From the NCBI RefSeq assembly GCF_028201475.1, contig NZ_CP116383.1:124001-188000 (forward strand): a stretch of DNA of 64,000 bases, in the 5' to 3' direction. This document shows positions 18,062 to 26,617 of the stretch, piece after piece. Positions within the stretch are counted from its first letter, which is position 1. Each line of letters starts with the position of its first letter. Both the position numbers and the translations under genes were made by a program. Origin of the DNA: Vibrio sp. SCSIO 43137. GTDB lineage: Bacteria; Pseudomonadota; Gammaproteobacteria; Enterobacterales; Vibrionaceae. The notes beneath the pieces are model-generated. The model saw nothing but the letters and a program-made list of their open reading frames with translations, did not search any database and was not told the origin of the DNA.

Positions 18062-18783
18062 AATATTTAAGAGAATTTGAGTTAGCAAAAAGAGTAGCTA
18101 TAGATGTTGGTATCTTTTTGAATAATCAGGTTCATAAAAGAATAGACTCAGAAGTTGGAAAAGATATCAAACTCGAACTGGACAGAATTGCAGAAGAGAT
18201 GATTATCGATGCTATTTCTCTTGAGTTCGATAACCCAATATTAAGTGAAGAAATAGGCTTAACAAGAAAGAATAAGCCTAATGAAGAGTATTGGGTTATA
18301 GATCCTATTGATGGCACTTTAAATTTTAGTCGAGATAATCCTTTATGTTGTATCTCCATTGCTTTATGGGTAGAGAAGGAGCCAATATTCGGTGTTATAT
18401 ATGATTTTAACAGAGAGGAGCTCTTTAGTGGGTATATAGGTAGTGGGGCTTGGTTGAATGATACAAAACTCGAACCTAAAAACAAAAAGGAGAAATCACA
18501 ATCGATTTTAGCTACAGGTTTCCCTACTTATATGAACGATGATGAAGAGACTTTAAAGAGCTTTATTTCTAATATACAAGAATACAAGAAAATCAGAATG
18601 ATGGGCTCAGCTGCTCTTTCTTTAGCTTATGTTGCGAGTGGAAGGTTTGATTCATATATTGAAAATAACATAAAATTGTGGGACGTTGCTGCTGGGATTG
18701 CAATAAATAAAGCTCTCAACAACAAGGTGAACATTATGTATTTACAAGATTACAGTACTAATACATTAGTAGAAACAAGCTAA
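18058..18783 (+). CDS. Inositol-monophosphatase-family sugar phosphatase
   Basis: The 241-residue protein carries the two metal-binding signatures of the IMPase superfamily: EEIG near residue 62 with YWVIDPIDGTLNF near 80, and GSAALSLAYVASGRFDSYIE near 182 followed by LWDVAAG. Members dephosphorylate inositol-P, PAP, fructose bisphosphates or, in capsule clusters, sugar phosphates. It probably removes a phosphate before nucleotide activation in the following step. At 241 residues it is slightly shorter than usual (about 260-270), but all key motifs are present. Confidence 0.85.
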   Translation: MKYLREFELAKRVAIDVGIFLNNQVHKRIDSEVGKDIKLELDRIAEEMIIDAISLEFDNPILSEEIGLTRKNKPNEEYWVIDPIDGTLNFSRDNPLCCISIALWVEKEPIFGVIYDFNREELFSGYIGSGAWLNDTKLEPKNKKEKSQSILATGFPTYMNDDEETLKSFISNIQEYKKIRMMGSAALSLAYVASGRFDSYIENNIKLWDVAAGIAINKALNNKVNIMYLQDYSTNTLVETS

Positions 18784-18845
18784 ACTAAAAATATTTTATA
18801 CTAGTCTTAGATAAGTTTGATATTTAATTAACGTTGGTTTTATAT

Positions 18846-19511
18846 ATGAAGATTATAGCGATGATACCTGCTAGATTGGGTAGCCAAAGGCTTAAACATA
18901 AAAATCTACAACCTTTTAAAGGGGTTCCTCTAATTGTTCATGCTATAAGAAAAGCAAAGATTAGTGGCGTATTTGATGAAATATGGGTTAACAGTGAGGC
19001 CGAAGTATTTGCCGATATTGCTGAACAAGAGGGTGTCAACTTTCACAAACGTCCCAAGGAACTTGCAGATAATAATGCTACAAGTGAAGACTTTGTTTAC
19101 CAATTCTTAAAGGAGCACCAGTGTGATTACGTTGTACAGTTACATAGTATTGCTCCACTTCTCAGTGTTGTTGACACGCAAAATTTTGTGTCAGAATTAG
19201 AAAAAGGAAGCGCAGACGCACTGCTGAGTGTTGATAATGTTCAAATAGAATGTGCGTATGAAAATTCTCCAGTAAATTTTTCATATGACGCTAAAACAAA
19301 TTCTCAAGACCTCAAACCAGTTCAAAGAATTACATGGAGTATCACTGGTTGGAAAAGAAATAGTTATATCGAAGCTTATGACAGTAAAAAATGTGCAACA
19401 TATAGTGGAAATGTTGCGTATTTTCCTATTGATAGACTTGCAGGCCATATCATCAAGACCCAAGAAGATCTTGATATAGCTGAGGCTTTATATGATTTAA
19501 CAGTGAAGTGA
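18846..19511 (+). CDS. CMP-sugar synthetase-like cytidylyltransferase (NeuA family)
   Basis: An upstream in-frame TTG is possible, but ATG 18846 starts exactly at the conserved MKIIAMIPARLGSQRLKHKNL nucleotide-binding segment. About 221 residues match the acylneuraminate/Kdo cytidylyltransferase family, including LQLHSIAPLL-like VQLHSIAPLL near residue 94 and ITWSITGWKRNSYIEAYD near 160. The product would be a CMP-activated sugar acid. No NeuB- or KdsA-type synthase is in the window, so the donor is not obviously sialic, pseudaminic or legionaminic acid. This gene ends the six-gene module. Confidence 0.8.
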   Translation: MKIIAMIPARLGSQRLKHKNLQPFKGVPLIVHAIRKAKISGVFDEIWVNSEAEVFADIAEQEGVNFHKRPKELADNNATSEDFVYQFLKEHQCDYVVQLHSIAPLLSVVDTQNFVSELEKGSADALLSVDNVQIECAYENSPVNFSYDAKTNSQDLKPVQRITWSITGWKRNSYIEAYDSKKCATYSGNVAYFPIDRLAGHIIKTQEDLDIAEALYDLTVK

Positions 19512-19560
19512 TGAACTGGAGTATATTCGAATCGTATATCTCATTACTAAAACTAGGTGC

Positions 19561-19600
19561 GGACTATAATTACTCTCTCTGAGACTGATGGTTATAGTCC
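19561..19600. repeat. Inverted repeat / possible stem-loop after the CMP-sugar module
   Basis: GGACTATAA at 19561-19569 pairs with TTATAGTCC at 19592-19600, a 9-bp stem around a 22-base loop, in the 268-base gap before the GT42-like gene. There is no clear T-run, so it may be a weak terminator or a processing site. The rest of the gap shows nothing recognisable. Confidence 0.4.
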
Positions 19601-19779
19601 TTAATAATGTTTGGTTTGGTTGCGAGTTGCTCTGCGTTTTATTTAAGCTAAGGTTTAGGGGTTGGTATATTTATATATAAGCTCGTTCCACTACTTATTA
19701 GATCAACATAATATCCATTGTAAAATTGAAAGCATAAGTGGCCTTTTATATTGTAGTAAATGTTTTTGTGAGAACGGAT

Positions 19780-20493
19780 ATGAGAATTATAAGAGAGTTA
19801 AGGAATTTACTTGCCTTAAACTCATTTAGGAATATGTATGGTGATTCCGAATGTATAATTGTGGGTAATGGACCTAGTGTAGAGGTTAATGACTTAAAGT
19901 TAATACAAAATTCAGGTAAGGTAATATTTACCTTTAATCGTTTTTATCTAGCTTACGAACAGCTAGAATTGGAATTTTTCCGTCCCGACTTTATTATGTC
20001 GATCGACCCTCAAATGATTAAAGACTTTGGTCAAGACATTATTGATAACAGAAACGATGCAACAGTGTTTTTTGGGATGAACAATAGGAACGCTTTAGAG
20101 GGTGAGTATATATCATTTTACATAAAGAATAGAATACCATTTCTGTTTCAAAAAACGCCTTTTAATAGAATCTCCACAGGAGACTCATCCGTCATCGCAG
20201 CCATTCAAATGGCTTATTTTATGGGTATGAAGAAGATATATCTTTATGGAGTGGATCATAATTTCAAACATGATATTAAAAGCAATGATGGAATGGTAAA
20301 AGGTGGTAGTAACCACTTTATTAAGGACTATAGAAGTGGAAGAAAGTGGCATCCTCCAGTTAGTGAAAATATTGAATTGGCTTTCAAGGCATGTGATAAA
20401 TATTTAAGAGAACGAGATGGTTATATTGTTAACTGCTCTAGAAGAACGAAGCTAGATAATATAGAGAGGATGAATTTAAATGATTGTTTATGA
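19780..20493 (+). CDS. GT42/DUF115-like transferase
   Basis: I take ATG 19780; a GTG at 19738 would add 14 residues of low quality. The protein, about 237 residues, opens with a phosphate-binding loop CIIVGNGPSVEVNDL, like the IAGNGPSL of Campylobacter Cst sialyltransferases and of DUF115 proteins. The middle segment STGDSSVIAAIQMAYFMGMKKIYLYGVDHNF matches the second donor-binding part of that fold. GT42 enzymes use CMP-sialic acid, and the adjacent CMP-sugar synthetase makes a CMP-sugar donor plausible. Identity to any characterised enzyme cannot be judged by eye. It overlaps wzm by 14 bases. Confidence 0.6.
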   Translation: MRIIRELRNLLALNSFRNMYGDSECIIVGNGPSVEVNDLKLIQNSGKVIFTFNRFYLAYEQLELEFFRPDFIMSIDPQMIKDFGQDIIDNRNDATVFFGMNNRNALEGEYISFYIKNRIPFLFQKTPFNRISTGDSSVIAAIQMAYFMGMKKIYLYGVDHNFKHDIKSNDGMVKGGSNHFIKDYRSGRKWHPPVSENIELAFKACDKYLRERDGYIVNCSRRTKLDNIERMNLNDCL

Positions 20494-21307
20494 TTCAAAG
20501 TCGGTTAGAGTTGGTTTTGTCGACAATATCAAAAACATGACAAGGAATGTTATTGGAGATCGTTATATTGCATATAGACTTGCCAAGAAGGACATTAAAA
20601 GCAAGTACTCTAAGTCCTATATAGGTCTTATATGGGATTTCTTAGAACCGGTTTCTTTGGCTACGGTTTTTATTTTTCTTCACCGTTCAAAGTTCATAAA
20701 TACAGATGATTTAACGATGAGTTATTCAATATTCGTTATTTATGGTCTTTTGATGTGGCAGATCTTTAATGACACATTGCTACAATCTATCGATATAGTT
20801 AATCGTTCAAAAACTCTTTTGTCACAAATTAATGTTTCTGCAGAAGCACTCGTTATGTCAATAATATTTCGAATGAGTTTTAATGCTATATTTGTAATAT
20901 GTGCTATAGCAATTTTTTCCGCAATTACCTCAACCTTTGATTTGGTCGGTATGCTTAAGTTTCTTTTTCTATTCCCATTGATAATTCTGGCAGGTCTAGC
21001 CATGGGCTTGATTCTGACACCATTCAATACGTTGAATAGTGATGTTGGAAGTTTTGTTAAAATATTGCTCCGAGCTTTATTTTTTACAAGTGCTGTGTTA
21101 TTTCCGTTACCGAAAGAAGGTATTCTAAGCGTTATCGGAACATATAACCCACTCGTCCACCTATTTGAAAATATGCGGTATGTCGGCCTAGGCTATGAAG
21201 TACATCTGGCAGGTTTTTTATCTGTCATAATTGCTATTTTTTTGCTTCTTTTTGTGGCCTGGTACATCTTTCATTTAACATTAAAACTTTTGGTTGAGAG
21301 AGTATAG
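20480..21307 (+). CDS. wzm: ABC transporter permease for polysaccharide export (Wzm type)
   Basis: This 275-residue protein has about six membrane segments and an N-terminal amphipathic part (DRYIAYRLAKKDIKSKYSKSYIGLIWDFLEPVS), the layout of the ABC-2 permeases Wzm/KpsM. SLGPLW-type features appear as SYIGLIWDFLEP. It lies two bases before wzt, and the pair forms an ABC exporter of lipid-linked glycan at the inner membrane. No Wzx or Wzy is in the window, so this is likely the main export route. Confidence 0.9.
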   Translation: MIVYDSKSVRVGFVDNIKNMTRNVIGDRYIAYRLAKKDIKSKYSKSYIGLIWDFLEPVSLATVFIFLHRSKFINTDDLTMSYSIFVIYGLLMWQIFNDTLLQSIDIVNRSKTLLSQINVSAEALVMSIIFRMSFNAIFVICAIAIFSAITSTFDLVGMLKFLFLFPLIILAGLAMGLILTPFNTLNSDVGSFVKILLRALFFTSAVLFPLPKEGILSVIGTYNPLVHLFENMRYVGLGYEVHLAGFLSVIIAIFLLLFVAWYIFHLTLKLLVERV

Positions 21308-21309
21308 GC

Positions 21310-22551
21310 ATGGCATCAATTGTAAAAGTTGAAAACATAATAAAGAAGTATTCTAAGAACTCGAGCTCCCATCTAGACTATGGTATCAAGGACCTGTTTA
21401 CAGAGCTTAAAGGTCTAAACCAGAGTACTTCTCTGAGAAAAGATGAATTTTATGCTGTTAATAACGTTAGTTTCTCATTAGAGAAAGGGCAAAGCATTGC
21501 TCTTATTGGTAGAAACGGTTGTGGTAAAACGACCTTGTTAAAAATGATAGCCGGTCTAATAAAACCTACAAGGGGCCGGATTACGATAGACGGCAAAGTC
21601 CAAGCTTTAATAGCCTTGGGCGCAGGGTTTGAAAACAAGCTTTCTGGTAGAGAAAATATCTATAACTCCGCTTCGTTAATAGGATTGAATTATCACGAAA
21701 CGCAGAAGATTATTGATGAAATAATTGAGTTTTCTGAAATAGAGGAGTTTATTGATAGTCCGGTAGAAACATATAGTTCGGGTATGTATGCGAGACTAGG
21801 TTTTTCTGTTGCTATTCACCTAAAGCCTGACCTCTTACTTGTAGATGAAATTCTCTCTGTAGGCGATTACGCATTTCAAAACAAGTGTTTTATGAAGATG
21901 CATCAACTGAAGAAGGAAGGGATGTCCATAATCTTAGTTTCCCACAGTCACACACAAGTTACGCAACTGTGTGATGTCGCCGTGTGGATGGATAAAGGCA
22001 ATATCATAGAATACGGAAAGTCCAAAGAAGTGGTGACTAAATATCTAAATCACATGGATGAATTAGCTGTCAAGAAACTTGAAAGGTCTTCTCCTAAAAA
22101 GAACGATTCGCCTATGCTATATGGCTCTATCTACCCTGATTTTGATAAGATTAGCAACTTCAAATTTAAGATATTAGATGAGTCTGGCAATGAACTTAGT
22201 ACGTGTAGAACAAACGATACAATCTTTCTAGAGTACAGCTTTGAATTGAGTCAAAAAGTTGAAGATCTAAATGTTTCTATTAACTTCTACCGAAAAGATG
22301 GGTTACTTATGACAACTATATCTACCCTTAATGGAGATATAATCAAACATGTTAACGATGGAAAAGTTCACTGTAAATTACGAATTGACAACTTGTCGCT
22401 TAATCCAAATGAGTATGTGATCGTAATGCCAATTCATGAAGGACATGGATATCTGTACAGAAATGTAGTTAAGGAATTCTTGGTGACTAAGCATAGTGAA
22501 ATGATGCATTGGGGAGTTGTCACACTAAATCATGAATATCAGGAAATCTAA
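21310..22551 (+). CDS. wzt: ABC transporter ATP-binding protein with carbohydrate-binding C-terminus (Wzt type)
   Basis: This 413-residue protein has the nucleotide-binding domain in residues 1-240, with Walker A GRNGCGKTT near 68, signature YSSGMYARLGFS near 156 and Walker B LLLVDEILSVGD near 178. The extra C-terminal 170 residues form a beta-rich domain (FKFKILDESGNELSTCRTNDTIFLEYSFEL) like Wzt_C. In E. coli O8/O9a that domain recognises the capped non-reducing end of the chain. Its presence suggests that this glycan also carries a terminal signal that must be added before export. Confidence 0.92.
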   Translation: MASIVKVENIIKKYSKNSSSHLDYGIKDLFTELKGLNQSTSLRKDEFYAVNNVSFSLEKGQSIALIGRNGCGKTTLLKMIAGLIKPTRGRITIDGKVQALIALGAGFENKLSGRENIYNSASLIGLNYHETQKIIDEIIEFSEIEEFIDSPVETYSSGMYARLGFSVAIHLKPDLLLVDEILSVGDYAFQNKCFMKMHQLKKEGMSIILVSHSHTQVTQLCDVAVWMDKGNIIEYGKSKEVVTKYLNHMDELAVKKLERSSPKKNDSPMLYGSIYPDFDKISNFKFKILDESGNELSTCRTNDTIFLEYSFELSQKVEDLNVSINFYRKDGLLMTTISTLNGDIIKHVNDGKVHCKLRIDNLSLNPNEYVIVMPIHEGHGYLYRNVVKEFLVTKHSEMMHWGVVTLNHEYQEI

Positions 22552-22552
22552 A

Positions 22553-23941
22553 ATGAGAAACATTTTTGCTAAAGTACTCTCTAGGTCGACTCACGGCATT
22601 TTTTCCCTGATTAACATAGTATTGTCAAAGTTTAATAAAAAGGTTGTTGTTTTCGATAACGGTAAAAATAACTCAAGTGTTGTAGACACGAAGGAGTATC
22701 TTTTACTAAGAAAATCGAGAGTTGAATCCGTCAGCAAAGACACCGTGATATTTGATGATGCTATACTATTATCAAACTACTGGAAGGTTAATGAAGAGCG
22801 AGTCGATAATCAAGAATACATATTGCTAGACAAGACCAAAATTAACTCAGCTGAGAAAGGGTTCGTCAAGTTTGATAATAGCTGCCTATTAACTAATCAC
22901 CAAATTGTTGGTAGTGATATTGTAGAATTCTCGGACAAAATAGTAGTTAATAGACAAAGCGTTGTTTTTCTTAGTTGGGCATTATTTAGTAATAAGAAGG
23001 CATTAACAAAGTTACTAAATGATACAGAGAAGAAAGTCTTTATCTCTAATGGTAGCGTGGTTAATCTAAATGACATGGTCTCTTTGTTTTCTAGTGCGTT
23101 AGAATATAAGAGTTTATTATGTAATGACTATTCAGAAAATCAGCATTTTGATGAAGTAAGACGTGCCGAAAATAGAAGTTTCGATGTATTGGAACAGTTC
23201 TTTTATAGCGATGGATGTGTAAAGCTAGGTGATAATAAGTTAAGGTTGTATGATCCAAATTCTCTTATGATATTAATGAACGAATTATTGATTACGGAAG
23301 ATTACTTTTTCGAGTCAGAAAGTGATAATCCACTTATAATAGATTGTGGTAGTAACTTTGGATTATCTTTGTTCTACTATAAAAAGATGTATCCAAACTC
23401 AAGAATAATTTCATTTGAGCCGTTATCTTCAATGAGAAATGTGCTACAAAATAACATCGACAGTAACAACTGGAGTAACGTAACTTTGGAACCTTATGCG
23501 TTATGGAAAGAGGATACTGAAATGACGTTCCAAGTTCCGAACGATGACTCTATGGCTGGTTCGCTGACAGACCGCCGAAAGGTACCAGATGGGACTATGA
23601 ACGAAGAAAAAGTGACTTGTAAGCGACTTAGCACCTATTTAGAAAATAAAGTTGATTTCTTGAAACTTGATATTGAAGGCGCGGAGTTAGAGGTATTAGA
23701 AGAATCTAAACATTTACTCGGCAATGTAAATTATCTTTTCTGCGAGTATCATCACTTAATTGATGATCCTAGACTCGGTCGGATTATAACGATACTCGAA
23801 GACGCTGGGTTTGACGTGAATGTGACGAAGTCTTACAGTTACAGTAGAGGCACGAAATATAGACCTATGAAATATTTGAATGATAAAGGCTACCTTTATA
23901 GTGCATCAATTTTCTGTAAGAACAAAGTAGTTACAAAATGA
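22553..23941 (+). CDS. FkbM-family methyltransferase with an N-terminal extension
   Basis: ATG 22553 follows AGGA at good distance; an ATG at 22532 inside the end of wzt is an alternative. The C-terminal about 220 residues match FkbM methyltransferases: the SAM motif LIIDCGSNFGLSLFYYK, IISFEPLSSMRNVLQNNI, and VDFLKLDIEGAELEVLEE. The first about 210 residues are unrecognised, with repeated acidic strands such as VIFDDAILLSNYWKV and VKFDNSCLLTNHQIV, perhaps a tandem-repeat domain. Placement directly after wzt makes a chain-end methyl cap recognised by the Wzt C-terminus an attractive idea, unproved by sequence. Confidence 0.8.
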   Translation: MRNIFAKVLSRSTHGIFSLINIVLSKFNKKVVVFDNGKNNSSVVDTKEYLLLRKSRVESVSKDTVIFDDAILLSNYWKVNEERVDNQEYILLDKTKINSAEKGFVKFDNSCLLTNHQIVGSDIVEFSDKIVVNRQSVVFLSWALFSNKKALTKLLNDTEKKVFISNGSVVNLNDMVSLFSSALEYKSLLCNDYSENQHFDEVRRAENRSFDVLEQFFYSDGCVKLGDNKLRLYDPNSLMILMNELLITEDYFFESESDNPLIIDCGSNFGLSLFYYKKMYPNSRIISFEPLSSMRNVLQNNIDSNNWSNVTLEPYALWKEDTEMTFQVPNDDSMAGSLTDRRKVPDGTMNEEKVTCKRLSTYLENKVDFLKLDIEGAELEVLEESKHLLGNVNYLFCEYHHLIDDPRLGRIITILEDAGFDVNVTKSYSYSRGTKYRPMKYLNDKGYLYSASIFCKNKVVTK

Positions 23942-25197
23942 AAAATGCAATTGTAAGTAATCTAGCACCGATAAATGATAATGATCTTACTTTTTTTAAG
24001 GAAGTTGAAAAAGCACTTAACTCAAGAGGATTTAAAGTCCATTTCTGGTCATGTATCTATAAACGAGAGTTTAAAAACTACATACAAATGAGTTGGGATA
24101 TAGCCCAGTGGGAACGATTTGGGGAGAAACTAAGCAACTCACAAAAGGAAGATGCGCATAAACTGGTAGACAAAGCTAAATGGTTACCGAGAATGCAAAA
24201 GTTGGTGAAGCAAACTAATTCTGATATAGAATTTCTATATGATGTTGTCGTGTACAATAGCTACTACATACTTTTGAACATGAATATTGACGTTTTCTTT
24301 AGCTGGAACAATTTATGTCCTCATAGCGGAATTCTCAATGACATGTGCAACTCAAAGGGGATAGAAACCTTTCTAATCGAGAGGGGGAATTTCCCTAATA
24401 CATGGTATTTAGAGAAAGGCGGGTTGCTTGGACATTCTGTTATAGCTAACAAGACTTTTGATGAGTTAGGTTTAACACAATCACATTTTGATATTGGTAA
24501 AGACTTCATACAAAACCTACAGTTCGGCGACAATGAGAAGTATGCACAGAATAAGAGTGAAGAAACTTTTTTACAACTTCAGGTATTAAAAGATCTAGCG
24601 AAGCAAGCGGATAAGCCTATTGTTGTTATGTTTCCACCAGATGACGGCACTATTGGATTTTTCCCATGCGAGCACGAAGATAGAAAGAAAACACTGCCCA
24701 ATTATAGGAATAGCTTTGATGCTGCCAAAATGATAGCTAAGCAAAGTAATGCTATAGTGATATTTAAGCCGCATCCCTCATTTATTGGTTGGAGCTATGA
24801 TCTAGAAGATATTGAAAATATTTTTGTCATTGACTATGACTATAAATACCTTATTGAGTATTCAGATATTGTTGCTTCTAGTGGTAGTGGCTTAGGATTG
24901 ATTGCGTTGGCAAACAAAAAACCTTTAATATCTCTATCAGTAGATATCATATACGGAAAAGGAATCGCATACGAAGCGATACGACCAGAAGATATCGAAA
25001 CTTGCGTAATAAGTGCATATAATATGCGGTATTTTAATGAAAAGCTTGATAACTTATATTACTTTGTTGGTTATATGATGAAAGAATATATGATTACTTT
25101 ATCAGGAAAAGAACTGTTTAGCGCACATGAATTTATAAGCAATAACATCCATGATAAAAGAAACTTTTTAAAGAGGTTATTAAATGCAGTATTCTGA
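23938..25197 (+). CDS. Capsule polysaccharide synthesis protein, KpsS/KpsC-like (GT-B)
   Basis: The protein has 419 residues. The C-terminal half has IVIFKPHPSFIGWS near residue 280 and EYSDIVASSGSGLGLIALANKKPLISL near 315, the KPHP and SSG patterns of the bacterial capsule synthase family that includes the Kdo transferases KpsC and KpsS. A CMP-sugar gene upstream fits such a donor, as these enzymes use CMP-Kdo. It overlaps the methyltransferase stop by four bases and the next gene by 14 bases. Whether it builds a linker or a cap cannot be told. Confidence 0.65.
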   Translation: MKNAIVSNLAPINDNDLTFFKEVEKALNSRGFKVHFWSCIYKREFKNYIQMSWDIAQWERFGEKLSNSQKEDAHKLVDKAKWLPRMQKLVKQTNSDIEFLYDVVVYNSYYILLNMNIDVFFSWNNLCPHSGILNDMCNSKGIETFLIERGNFPNTWYLEKGGLLGHSVIANKTFDELGLTQSHFDIGKDFIQNLQFGDNEKYAQNKSEETFLQLQVLKDLAKQADKPIVVMFPPDDGTIGFFPCEHEDRKKTLPNYRNSFDAAKMIAKQSNAIVIFKPHPSFIGWSYDLEDIENIFVIDYDYKYLIEYSDIVASSGSGLGLIALANKKPLISLSVDIIYGKGIAYEAIRPEDIETCVISAYNMRYFNEKLDNLYYFVGYMMKEYMITLSGKELFSAHEFISNNIHDKRNFLKRLLNAVF

Positions 25198-26617
25198 AAA
25201 TCCGGATGAGCTAAAGAGTTTTTTAGAAGAACATTCTGGAAGCACCAAAAAGGTAATTTATGATTTTGATAATACTCTTTTCTTAGATAATTCTACCAAT
25301 TTGTATTTCAACTCTATTAGGCCTCGGTGGTTAGTATGTTTGATATTCTATTTTCTTAACATTGTTTTTGATAGGTTTAAAATTGATCGTTTCATCTGGG
25401 AAGATTACATAAAAACCGTAATCGGAATTTACCTATTCCCTCTTTCCTATTTTAGATGGAAGTATCGAACAGCAAAATACTTTGCAAGAGAATTATTGAA
25501 TGAAGAGCTTTTATTAAATGAATCAAAAGAAAATCGGAAATACATAATAATTTCTTTCGGACATAAAGAAATTATCGAGCCTCTATTAAAACACATGGGA
25601 ATAGATTATGAACTCATTTGTTCTAAAATTTTGCTTAATCCGAAAAATATCCGAAGGAGAGGTAAACTCTATTACATAGAACCGTTTCTAGAGGAAGGGG
25701 ATAAAGAAAATTGTCTATTTGTTACGGATTCTAAAGATGACTCAGAGTTATTAGATTATTTTGAACGTTCATTTCTCTTGATTTGGAGGAAACAGTCTCC
25801 TGTTAACTTTCATAATGTGTATATTCCGTTTAAGTACACTGCAAAATGTAAATATGTTGTTAAGAATATACTGTGGAATCAGCACATAGGCGAAGATCTA
25901 GTTGTTCTTATTTTAGCGTATGGTTTATTCATGCCATTAGATATTCTTTCTGTAGTTTTCTTGTTTATATCGTTTTTTATTGTTTATGAGATGGGATATT
26001 ACGAAAATGATTTTAAGGCAAGCGAGAATGAAGATAAACCTTCACTATCAGGTAAGCAAAAAGAGTATATAAATTATCCTATTTATAAATATGGAATTCT
26101 CTGGGCGCTTTCAACGTCAGCTATAGGTGTTTATTTTTTAACTGAAAGTTTCATAACAAACTACGTCCAATGGTTGATTACTTTAATTGCGCTGTTCTTT
26201 ACGTTCAGAATTTTTAATTCCATAAAGCCCATAAATAGAATATACATATTTCCTTTTTTACAACTATTTAAAACTTTCAGCTATACTTTATTTTTTAAAT
26301 TGAACCCAATTGGTCTTGTACTTCTTTTTTCTCAGGTGATGAGACAAACAACGAACTATCATATTTACCGTTTTGGTGGCAATACAAAAATATTTAAAAG
26401 GCAAAATCATAGAATGTTGGTCTTTATAATTTTAATGTTGGTTTTGTTGGTTTCAAAACTGGTTGCTATTGAAGAATTATTTACAGTGCAATTCGCACTT
26501 ATATTATGCTGGCTATTACAAAGAAGTATTACCAGAGACTTGGGGGGATATCGAAACTCCGCGAAATTTTTCGTTAAGTTACCACAAGTTTTATATAGAA
26601 AGTTGAAAGGATCGTAA
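25184..26617 (+). CDS. HAD-type hydrolase domain fused to an integral-membrane domain (UbiA-like?)
   Basis: This protein has 477 residues. The first about 210 form a haloacid-dehalogenase-like domain with IYDFDNTLFLDN (the DxD nucleophile motif) near residue 25, IIISFGHKEIIEPLLKHMG near 125 and CLFVTDSKDDSELL near 180. Residues about 225-470 contain seven or eight hydrophobic helices with YENDFKASENEDKP near 278, which loosely recalls the Asp-rich site of UbiA prenyltransferases. HAD-UbiA fusions are known, but this copy is divergent and lies in an export operon. It could handle polyprenyl phosphate or a lipid carrier, but function is not established. The gene overlaps the next one by one base. 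Confidence 0.6.
   Translation: MQYSENPDELKSFLEEHSGSTKKVIYDFDNTLFLDNSTNLYFNSIRPRWLVCLIFYFLNIVFDRFKIDRFIWEDYIKTVIGIYLFPLSYFRWKYRTAKYFARELLNEELLLNESKENRKYIIISFGHKEIIEPLLKHMGIDYELICSKILLNPKNIRRRGKLYYIEPFLEEGDKENCLFVTDSKDDSELLDYFERSFLLIWRKQSPVNFHNVYIPFKYTAKCKYVVKNILWNQHIGEDLVVLILAYGLFMPLDILSVVFLFISFFIVYEMGYYENDFKASENEDKPSLSGKQKEYINYPIYKYGILWALSTSAIGVYFLTESFITNYVQWLITLIALFFTFRIFNSIKPINRIYIFPFLQLFKTFSYTLFFKLNPIGLVLLFSQVMRQTTNYHIYRFGGNTKIFKRQNHRMLVFIILMLVLLVSKLVAIEELFTVQFALILCWLLQRSITRDLGGYRNSAKFFVKLPQVLYRKLKGS

Noticed and set aside
19738..19779. GTG start of the GT42-like gene at 19738
   Set aside because: No clear ribosome site; ATG 19780 begins closer to the conserved fold.
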